Assembly: GCA_964596105.1 (NCBI GenBank) | Contig: CAZQRT010000043.1 | Span: 1-12,402 of the forward strand | From: CAJUOR01 sp964596105 | Lineage (GTDB): Bacteria; Bacillota_I; Bacilli_A; Erysipelotrichales; Coprobacillaceae | Length of the DNA stretch: 12,402 bases | Direction: 5' to 3' | Shown here: piece by piece, positions 8,053 to 12,402 of the stretch | How the letters are laid out: every line of letters starts with the position of its first letter | Position numbering within the stretch: position 1 is the stretch's first letter | Program-made: the position numbers and the translations under genes | The notes under the pieces: generated by a model | What the model saw: only the letters and a program-made list of their open reading frames with translations | What the model was told of the DNA's origin: nothing | The model's database searches: none

Positions 8053-8781
8053 ATGGATACTTATGAATGCCGGTTAGATAATTTTACCGGCCCGCTCGAT
8101 CTTCTGCTGCATCTCGTCAAGGAAAAAAAGATGGATCTTTTGGAGCTTTCCATCACGGAAATCTGCGATCAGTACCTGGCCTATATTGAGCGGCACCGCG
8201 ATCTTTATCTTGAGACGAAAAGCGAGTATCTGGTGATGGCCGCTTATTTACTGGAAGCGAAAAGCAAGATGCTGCTGCCGGTGGAGAAGGTCAGCATCCA
8301 GGATGATTACGAGCCGGATATGCGCGCTAAGCTGATTGAGCGCCTTCTGACTTATAAAAAATACAAGGACGTGGTCGCGGCCTTAAATATCAAAAAAGAA
8401 GAAAGGGAAGCTTTTTATACCAAGCTGCCCGCTGATATGTCAAGCTATGAACAGGAGGTCGCGAAGATTCCCCAAAATCTCGATCCTTACGCTTTGATCC
8501 AGGCGATGAACCGGCTCATGGCGCGCAAGGTTCACCTGCGGCCGCTGCAAAGCGCGGTGGCGCAAAAGGAGCCTTCCGTCGAGGAGCGGACCGTTAAAAT
8601 CAAGGAATATCTCTCCCTGCACCGGCATGAAAAGGTGAATTTGGGCGATTTGTTTGAAGAAGGGGACCGCATGATGTTCGTGGTGACCTTCCTGGCGGTT
8701 TTGATTTTAGCCAATCAGGGGTATTTGTCGCTCGATCAAAAGCACCGCTATGATGATGTTTATGTGGAGGTGGCGCCGTGA
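8053..8781 (+). CDS. scpA: Segregation and condensation protein A (kleisin ScpA)
   Basis: ScpA is the kleisin subunit that bridges the SMC heads in the bacterial condensin complex. From ATG 8053 it is 242 residues, close to the usual 250. The N-terminal helical domain carries the hallmark FTGPLDLLLHLV (10–21), followed by EICDQYLAYI and SEYLVMAAYLLEAKSKMLLP. The C-terminal winged helix ends VTFLAVLILANQGYLSLDQ. A TTG at 8029 would extend the frame, but it would overlap thiN and adds residues unlike the family; the ATG is 4 nt past the thiN stop, with a weak ribosome site (GGGACCGGTGA). Its stop overlaps scpB (GTGA), giving the stoichiometric pair typical of scpAB. The smc gene is not in the window. 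Confidence 0.96.
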   Translation: MDTYECRLDNFTGPLDLLLHLVKEKKMDLLELSITEICDQYLAYIERHRDLYLETKSEYLVMAAYLLEAKSKMLLPVEKVSIQDDYEPDMRAKLIERLLTYKKYKDVVAALNIKKEEREAFYTKLPADMSSYEQEVAKIPQNLDPYALIQAMNRLMARKVHLRPLQSAVAQKEPSVEERTVKIKEYLSLHRHEKVNLGDLFEEGDRMMFVVTFLAVLILANQGYLSLDQKHRYDDVYVEVAP

Positions 8782-9353
8782 GTGAACGGATGGCCGCGAT
8801 TCTGGAGGGCATGCTTTTTCTGGCCGGCGATGAAGGCCTGAGTGTCAAAGAGATGGCCGCCCTGACGGATTTGTCTGATGACATGATCGCGGCGTATATG
8901 AGCGCATATCAGAAGGAACTGGATGAGGATCCCAAACGGGGCTTGACCCTGGTCTTTTTAGCCGGCCGTTATAAGCTGGCGACCAAGGTGATTTATAAAG
9001 ACTATTATGAAAAGATGGTCGCGCAAAAAGAGCGGGGGCTTTCCCAGGCGGCGATGGAAACGCTGGCCATTATCGCTTACCGGCAGCCGGTGACCCGCCT
9101 CGAGATCGAGGAGATCCGCGGGGTGGCCAGTGACGCCACCATCAGGAGACTGCAGGCGCGGGGTTTGATTAAAGAGGCCGGGCGCCAGGACAGCCCGGGC
9201 AAGCCGATCTTATACACGGTGACGGACGCGTTTATGGACGCTTTTAATCTGGCCGATTTAAGTGAACTGCCGCCGCTGTCCGAGACCGAGCAGCCGCCGC
9301 TTGATTTATTTGACATGGCTGATGAAAGTGAGGAGGAATATCATGACTTCTAG
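8778..9353 (+). CDS. scpB: Segregation and condensation protein B (ScpB)
   Basis: ScpB forms a dimer of tandem winged-helix domains that binds the middle of ScpA in the SMC condensin. The 191-residue protein has the first winged helix at about 5–85 (ILEGMLFLAGDEGLS) and the second at about 90–160, with the highly conserved ALSQ-like stretch (GLSQAAMETLAIIAYRQPVTR), IRGV and TIRRLQARGLI. The last 30 residues are acidic and proline-rich, a common disordered tail. The start is GTG, forming GTGA with the scpA stop, with GGAGGTGG at 8766–8773 as the ribosome site. Its end overlaps the next small gene by 11 nt. Confidence 0.96.
   Translation: MSERMAAILEGMLFLAGDEGLSVKEMAALTDLSDDMIAAYMSAYQKELDEDPKRGLTLVFLAGRYKLATKVIYKDYYEKMVAQKERGLSQAAMETLAIIAYRQPVTRLEIEEIRGVASDATIRRLQARGLIKEAGRQDSPGKPILYTVTDAFMDAFNLADLSELPPLSETEQPPLDLFDMADESEEEYHDF
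9331..9336 (+). promoter_or_regulatory. Ribosome binding site of the TM1266-like gene
   Basis: A perfect AGGAGG inside the last codons of scpB lies 6 nt before the ATG at 9343. It fixes the start of the small downstream gene and excludes the TTG/ATG codons further upstream, which lie deep inside scpB. Confidence 0.75.
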
Positions 9354-9600
9354 AGTCGCTATCCTGGGAATTATCGTGGAGAACAGCAGCGCCATCGCGG
9401 ATTTGAACGCGCTTCTGCATGAGTATCGTGATTATATTATCGGCCGCATGGGGATTCCTTATCCCAAGCGCGCCATTCATGTCATTTCCATCGCCATGGA
9501 CGCGCCGCAGGACAAGATCGCTTCTTTATCCGGAAAAATCGGACAGCTGGAAGGCATCAGCTGCAAGGCGGCTTATTCCAATAAGATTTTTGCAGAGTGA
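9343..9600 (+). CDS. TM1266-like small protein, putative iron-only hydrogenase system regulator
   Basis: This is an 85-residue protein. Its opening RVAILGIIVEN, the central YIIGRMGIP (31–39), and the following VISIAMDAPQDKIASLSGKIGQLEGI match, from memory, the TM1266 family. That family has a ferredoxin-like/ACT-like βαββαβ fold and is named putative iron-only hydrogenase system regulator because its gene often lies near [FeFe]-hydrogenase maturation genes. No DNA-binding helix-turn-helix is apparent; a role in sensing or oligomerisation is possible, and the molecular function is not established. There are no membrane segments. Here the gene overlaps scpB by 11 nt and is followed within 2 nt by a HAD phosphatase, with no hydrogenase gene in the window. 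The related NikR C-terminal/ACT fold is the main alternative. Confidence 0.8.
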   Translation: MTSRVAILGIIVENSSAIADLNALLHEYRDYIIGRMGIPYPKRAIHVISIAMDAPQDKIASLSGKIGQLEGISCKAAYSNKIFAE

Positions 9601-9602
9601 TC

Positions 9603-10373
9603 ATGCGTTTCTTCTTTTTTGATATCGACGGCACCCTTGCTTATCCAAAAAACGGGCGGGCCTGTATTCCCGCCAGCGCCAAAGCGGCGATTGCCGGGTT
9701 AAAGGCAAACGGCCATATCGTCGCGATCGCCTCAGGAAGGCAGATTGCCACACTGCTCCCGGTGATGGCGGAGTGCGGGATTGACCATGCCGTCAGCGAC
9801 GGCGGTTACGGCCTGATCATCAATCAGAAGGTCTTGTATGTCAGGCCGCTTGCCAAAGCTTTGATCAATAAGCTTTGTTTTGAGCTGGAGGAAAAGAAGA
9901 TCGCTTACGCCGTCATGGAAAAAGATCATCCCCGGACGCTTTTTGCCGCGAAAAAAATGATGGCAGATTCTACGGGTTTCGGGGAAAATATGCGACTTGT
10001 GATTTTAGATGATTATGATCCCCGCCGGCATGATATCACCAAGGTGTTTATCACCTGTCCAATTGGCCATGAGGATGATATCCAAACCGTCAATATGCGT
10101 AAGATCACGCGTTATCATCCCGGGTATCTGGTCTATGAGCCCGATGACAAATATGACGGGGTCAAGGCCCTGGTGAATTATTTTCACGGCGACTTGAAAG
10201 ATGTCGTCTGCTTCGGGGACGGCTTTAATGATGTGGATTTGTTTAAGAAAGCCGCTTGCGGGATTGCCATGGGCAACAGCATCCCGGAATTAAAAGCGGT
10301 CGCTACTTATATCACAACTGACGCGGACAACGACGGCATCTACAAAGCCTGTAAGCATTTTGGCTGGATCTAG
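9603..10373 (+). CDS. Cof-type (class IIB) HAD-superfamily hydrolase
   Basis: This is a cytoplasmic magnesium-dependent phosphatase, probably acting on a sugar phosphate, nucleotide or similar small molecule; the substrate cannot be read from the sequence. The 256 residues show HAD motif I DIDGTL (nucleophile D7, acid/base D9), motif II IASGR (S44), motif III lysine in DITKVF, and motif IV GDGFNDVD (D206, D210). A C2-type cap domain lies between motifs II and III (about 80–180). The tail CGIAMGNSIPELKAVATYIT is typical of Cof/YbiV-like proteins. A GTG at 9597 would form GTGA with the preceding stop and add two residues; I prefer the ATG at 9603 because MRFFFFDIDGT fits family starts, though neither has a strong ribosome site. 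Confidence 0.9.
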   Translation: MRFFFFDIDGTLAYPKNGRACIPASAKAAIAGLKANGHIVAIASGRQIATLLPVMAECGIDHAVSDGGYGLIINQKVLYVRPLAKALINKLCFELEEKKIAYAVMEKDHPRTLFAAKKMMADSTGFGENMRLVILDDYDPRRHDITKVFITCPIGHEDDIQTVNMRKITRYHPGYLVYEPDDKYDGVKALVNYFHGDLKDVVCFGDGFNDVDLFKKAACGIAMGNSIPELKAVATYITTDADNDGIYKACKHFGWI

Positions 10374-10382
10374 GAGGAAAAG

Positions 10383-11105
10383 ATGGAAAGACTGCAGAAA
10401 GTAATCGCCGCCAGCGGTTATGCCTCAAGAAGAAAAGCGGAACAGCTGATCTTGCAGGGGCGGGTCAGGGTGAATGACGAGGTGGTCACGACGCTGGGCA
10501 CCAAAGTCTCGCGCCATGACATCGTGGCGGTTGACGGCGTGACACTCGCCAGAGAAAGCCTTGTTTATTATGTGCTGTATAAACCGAAAAACATGGTGAC
10601 GACCATGCGTGACGAGCACGGCCGGGCCTGCGTGGGGGATTTGTTTCAGGGCCTCCCGGAGCGCGTCTATCCGGTCGGCCGGCTTGATTATGACAGTTCG
10701 GGATTACTCCTGATGACCAATGACGGCCAGTTCGCCAATCTCATGATGCATCCTTCCGGGATGGTCGAGAAGTGGTATGAGGTGTCGGTCAAGGGACTTT
10801 TATCGGGAACTGAGCTCCATCAGCTCGAAACCGGGGTGTTTCTGGACGGGAAAAAGACCCTGCCTTGTAAAATCAAGGTGACGCATAAAGATGCGGTCCA
10901 TCAGACGACGGTGATGACGGTTCGTCTTAGAGAAGGGCGCAACCGCCAGATTCGCCGCATGTTTGAGCTTTTCGGGTATCAGGTCACCAGACTGCACCGC
11001 TTTCGCGTCGGCAGTGTCGATTTGAAGGGGCTGACGCCGGGACAGTACCGCCGTTTAACGCCTCATGAGATTCAGCTTTTAAAGCACGATGCCGGAAATA
11101 AATAA
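10383..11105 (+). CDS. rluB: 23S rRNA pseudouridine synthase, RluB/RsuA family
   Basis: This enzyme isomerises uridine to pseudouridine in 23S rRNA (position 2605 in E. coli numbering). The 240-residue protein has an N-terminal S4 RNA-binding domain (about 1–60, LQKVIAASGYASRRKAEQLI) and an RsuA-type catalytic domain. The catalytic motif is GRLDYDSSGLLL with D102. The C-terminal part has EGRNRQIRRMFELFGYQVTRLHR, another family hallmark. AGGAGG at 10372–10377 precedes the ATG by 5 nt and overlaps the stop of the HAD gene. rluB neighbours scpAB in many Firmicutes, which supports RluB over RsuA or RluF. This is the last gene of the long + strand unit; its final codons take part in a hairpin before the terminator. 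Confidence 0.93.
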   Translation: MERLQKVIAASGYASRRKAEQLILQGRVRVNDEVVTTLGTKVSRHDIVAVDGVTLARESLVYYVLYKPKNMVTTMRDEHGRACVGDLFQGLPERVYPVGRLDYDSSGLLLMTNDGQFANLMMHPSGMVEKWYEVSVKGLLSGTELHQLETGVFLDGKKTLPCKIKVTHKDAVHQTTVMTVRLREGRNRQIRRMFELFGYQVTRLHRFRVGSVDLKGLTPGQYRRLTPHEIQLLKHDAGNK

Positions 11106-11135
11106 AAAAAACGGCATCGCGCCGCTTTTTTTTTT
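11104..11135. terminator. Two-way rho-independent terminator between rluB and ferredoxin
   Basis: CGGC (11112–11115), loop ATCGC and GCCG (11121–11124) form a short GC hairpin. It is flanked by an A-run on the left (11104–11111) and ten T residues on the right (11126–11135), so it can end transcription from both sides. The two converging genes stop 40 nt apart on either side. An alternative longer stem using bases 11084–11094 is described under findings. Confidence 0.85.
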
Positions 11136-11145
11136 GAAGATGGAT

Positions 11146-11337
11146 TTACTTCTTAATAGCCTGGGCCGGGCAGGATTCGATAGCCTCGTCGACACCGGAC
11201 ATTAAATCCTCAGGGATTTCCTCGTCTTCGCCTAAAATGTTGTAAGCCAGACCCTCATCATTAAGATCGAAAACCTCAGGGCAGATTCCCGTGCATGCAC
11301 CGCAACCGATGCAGCCTTCAATTTTAATTTTTGCCAT
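11146..11337 (-). CDS. fer: Small single-cluster [4Fe-4S] ferredoxin
   Basis: This is a soluble low-potential electron carrier of 63 residues. The cluster ligands are C9, C12 and C15 in CIGCGACTGIC and C56 in ESCPAQAI. C19 is the extra cysteine that in Thermotoga-type ferredoxins forms a disulfide with a second cysteine, but that partner is missing here. The protein is acidic in its middle (EDEEIPED), usual for ferredoxins. The start is the ATG at 11337–11335, because an AGGAGG (11352–11347) lies 9 nt upstream; a longer frame from 11367 would start upstream of this site and add unlike residues. It is the only minus-strand gene, with its own promoter and a shared terminator. Likely redox partners such as hydrogenase or pyruvate:ferredoxin oxidoreductase are outside the window. 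Confidence 0.95.
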   Translation of the reverse strand: MAKIKIEGCIGCGACTGICPEVFDLNDEGLAYNILGEDEEIPEDLMSGVDEAIESCPAQAIKK

Positions 11338-11346
11338 ATTAAATAT

Positions 11347-11352
11347 CCTCCT
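11347..11352 (-). promoter_or_regulatory. Ribosome binding site of the ferredoxin gene
   Basis: The + strand reads CCTCCT, which is AGGAGG on the minus strand, 9 nt before the ATG at 11337. It decides the shorter, family-consistent ferredoxin start. Confidence 0.8.
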
Positions 11353-11365
11353 TTGCTGCAACTCC

Positions 11366-11394
11366 ATTATAAATCAGAAAAGGGCGTAATGCAA
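11366..11394 (-). promoter_or_regulatory. Sigma-A type promoter for the ferredoxin gene
   Basis: On the minus strand a perfect -10 TATAAT (11371–11366) is preceded, after 17 nt, by TTGCAT (11394–11389), a partial -35 match. Transcription would start near 11359, giving a leader of about 20 nt that contains the AGGAGG site. No operator-like inverted repeat is obvious around it. Confidence 0.7.
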
Positions 11395-11455
11395 TCATTT
11401 TAAGCGATCCTCATCACGCAAAAATGCTCATCTCACCTCATTTTTTAACATTTTT
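11395..11455. other. Spacer between divergent promoters
   Basis: About 60 bases separate the two -35 boxes. The right part is T-rich (runs of six and seven T) and could act as an UP element for the plus promoter. The left part holds imperfect copies of a CTCATC/CCTCAT word. No convincing palindromic operator is seen. Confidence 0.4.
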
Positions 11456-11485
11456 TTGTCAACTGTAAAGGAATTGTGCTATAAT
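11456..11485 (+). promoter_or_regulatory. Sigma-A type promoter with extended -10 for the acidic membrane protein gene
   Basis: TTGTCA (11456–11461) and a perfect TATAAT (11480–11485) are 18 nt apart, and TGC directly before the -10 makes an extended TGn element. Transcription should start near 11492. The GGAAGGTG ribosome site (11493–11500) would lie at the very 5' end of the transcript, so the leader is very short. Confidence 0.75.
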
Positions 11486-11507
11486 GCGTGAAGGAAGGTG
11501 AAAGAAC

Positions 11508-12116
11508 ATGGCGAAAATGTCACGGATGGCTAAATATAAGGATTTACGTGAAGGCATAAAAAATGAGGTGGGTTCCAGTCAGCAGACCGGCATCGACATC
11601 GACGCTTACCGCCGCTATATGGCAGATGATACGGACACCACCCAGCTGGAAGATGCCAGTCGTGAGGATACTTTAACGCAGTCCTTAACCCTTGATCTGG
11701 TCAATGAGCAGCTGGATGAGGAAGTGGAGCGCGCCTTAAGCAAGGTGCGTGAAGATGCCGGACAGGAACAGTACAATACCCGCATGGATATTTTAAATAA
11801 GATTCGCAAGACTCCGGAAAAGGAGACGGCGGAAGAAGAAACGGCCGCGGAACCGGAAGAAAAGCACTCCCGCGCGAGCAAACATGAGGAAGCGGCGGAG
11901 GAGGCCGCGCCGGAAGAAAAAAAGCATCACTTCAGCCTGTTCAAACGAAATCATCAAGATGAGGATGAAGAGGAAGAAGAAGAGGATGATGAGGAAGAAG
12001 AAGAGGATGAAGAAGGAGATTCCTTCTTTGTCAAATTCTTAAATATCGCGATCATCGTGCTGGGCATTGTGCTGGTGGGATTAATCGCTTATATCGTTGT
12101 ACAACTCTTTTTATAA
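11508..12116 (+). CDS. Unrecognised acidic protein with one C-terminal membrane segment
   Basis: I do not recognise this 202-residue protein. The N-terminus (1–20) is basic (MAKMSRMAKYKDLREGIKNE). Residues 45–105 look helical and mixed-charge. Residues 105–150 are Glu/Ala/Lys-rich and probably disordered, ending in a basic-aromatic HHFSLFKRNH patch. Residues 151–169 are an unbroken run of 19 Asp/Glu. A single hydrophobic helix (about 177–199) ends three residues before the stop, so it looks tail-anchored with the bulk in the cytoplasm; topology is inferred. No enzyme motif or LysM domain is visible. GGAAGGTG precedes the ATG by 7–8 nt. From memory, a poorly conserved membrane protein between ferredoxin and cmk also occurs in other Firmicutes, but I could not check homology. 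It has its own promoter and terminator. Confidence 0.8.
   Translation: MAKMSRMAKYKDLREGIKNEVGSSQQTGIDIDAYRRYMADDTDTTQLEDASREDTLTQSLTLDLVNEQLDEEVERALSKVREDAGQEQYNTRMDILNKIRKTPEKETAEEETAAEPEEKHSRASKHEEAAEEAAPEEKKHHFSLFKRNHQDEDEEEEEEDDEEEEEDEEGDSFFVKFLNIAIIVLGIVLVGLIAYIVVQLFL
11958..12014 (+). repeat. GA-rich low-complexity tract encoding the Asp/Glu run
   Basis: Nineteen consecutive GAN codons (GAG, GAT, GAA) make an almost all-purine strand, broken only by the T of Asp codons. It encodes residues 151–169 of the acidic membrane protein. Such tracts can change length by replication slippage in steps of three without losing frame. Confidence 0.85.
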
Positions 12117-12117
12117 A

Positions 12118-12139
12118 CGGGCGAATAGCCCGCTTTTTT
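12118..12139 (+). terminator. Rho-independent terminator after the acidic membrane protein gene
   Basis: CGGGC (12118–12122), loop GAATA and GCCCG (12128–12132) form a perfect 5-bp GC stem, followed after one C by six T residues (12134–12139). It starts 1 nt after the TAA stop. The last two T bases are also the start of the next promoter's -35 box. Confidence 0.85.
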
Positions 12140-12166
12140 GACAAGTTTTAAAAAATAAGATAGAAT
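12138..12166 (+). promoter_or_regulatory. Sigma-A type promoter for cmk
   Basis: A perfect -35 TTGACA (12138–12143) and -10 TAGAAT (12161–12166, one mismatch) are 17 nt apart, with an A/T-rich spacer. Transcription would start near 12173, directly at the GAGGTGA ribosome site (12174–12180). Confidence 0.8.
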
Positions 12167-12184
12167 GGCCAGCGAGGTGACAGT

Positions 12185-12402
12185 ATGAAACCATTGACGA
12201 TCGCGATCGACGGACCGGCCGGAGCCGGGAAAAGCACGATCGCTAAACAAGTCGCGTCCCATTTCGGATATACCTATTTGAATACCGGAGCCATGTACCG
12301 CTGTGTCGCCCTGCAGGCGCAAAGAGAGAAGCTCTCTTTTGATGACGAACAGGCTGTCGAAAGCTGCCTCGATGATATCCATATTGATTTAAAGCCGGAC
12401 GG
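12185..12402 (+). CDS. cmk: Cytidylate kinase, N-terminal part (3' end outside window)
   Basis: Cmk phosphorylates CMP and dCMP to the diphosphates with ATP, feeding RNA, DNA and phospholipid precursor pools. Only the first 72 residues of a protein usually near 220 are present. The opening LTIAIDGPAGAGKSTIAK is the family P-loop (GPAGAGKST, 10–18), followed by the NTGAMYR motif that contacts the nucleotide. GAGGTGA at 12174–12180 lies 4 nt before the ATG. It has a strong promoter of its own. In many Firmicutes cmk is followed by rpsA-like and der genes, which would lie outside this window. Confidence 0.96.
   Translation, partial: MKPLTIAIDGPAGAGKSTIAKQVASHFGYTYLNTGAMYRCVALQAQREKLSFDDEQAVESCLDDIHIDLKPD

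Noticed and set aside
8600..8884. Minus-strand frame across the scpA/scpB junction
   Set aside because: It is antisense to two well-supported genes with a GTGA overlap, and its translation is low-complexity Ser/Arg/Pro typical of shadow frames.
11338..11367. Ten-residue N-terminal extension of the ferredoxin
   Set aside because: The AGGAGG site lies inside this extension, upstream of the internal ATG, and the shorter protein matches the family length.
12089..12382. 97-codon minus-strand frame opposite cmk
   Set aside because: cmk on the + strand has a P-loop, promoter and ribosome site. The minus frame also crosses the + strand terminator and promoter and has no protein signature.

Overview
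The window reads as a compact chromosomal stretch from an anaerobic Firmicutes/Bacillota-type bacterium. The evidence is the priA–rsmB–rlmN–PP2C–PASTA kinase–rsgA–rpe–thiN gene order (as in Bacillus, but without def and fmt), strong AGGAGG Shine-Dalgarno sites, a PASTA-domain Ser/Thr kinase, ScpA/ScpB and a ThiN-type thiamine pyrophosphokinase. G+C is about half by eye, high for a classical low-GC Firmicute. An Erysipelotrichia-like origin is possible, but the sequence does not prove it. A TM1266-type gene (family tied to [FeFe]-hydrogenase) and a small 4Fe-4S ferredoxin fit anaerobic metabolism.

Bases 1–11105 hold fourteen genes, all on the + strand, with no gap longer than 12 nt. In order they are the priA C-terminus, a Sel1-repeat protein, rsmB, rlmN, a PP2C phosphatase, a PASTA kinase, rsgA, rpe, thiN, scpA, scpB, a TM1266-like small protein, a Cof-type HAD hydrolase and a RluB-type pseudouridine synthase. 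Six junctions are 4-nt ATGA or GTGA overlaps and two are 11-nt overlaps. I see no internal terminator, so this looks like one long translationally coupled transcription unit. It joins two gene groups that are separate in Bacillus subtilis: priA–thiN and scpAB–rluB. The themes are rRNA modification and ribosome assembly (RsmB, RlmN, RsgA, RluB), replication restart and chromosome condensation (PriA, ScpAB), and cell-envelope signalling (PP2C/kinase pair).

The unit ends at a two-way terminator (about 11104–11135) shared with a convergent minus-strand ferredoxin gene (11146–11337). The ferredoxin promoter and a divergent plus-strand promoter lie back to back in the 170-nt gap 11338–11507. The plus promoter drives an unrecognised, very acidic protein with one C-terminal membrane segment (11508–12116). 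A second terminator follows, and its U-tract runs straight into the -35 box of the promoter for cmk, which is cut by the window end.

Most of the window is conserved housekeeping content. I found no defence system, mobile element, CRISPR array, tRNA or rRNA. The points most worth a second look are the Sel1 gene sitting where def–fmt would be expected, the TM1266-like gene inside the scpAB operon, the acidic membrane protein upstream of cmk, and the overlapping alternative hairpins at the end of the operon.
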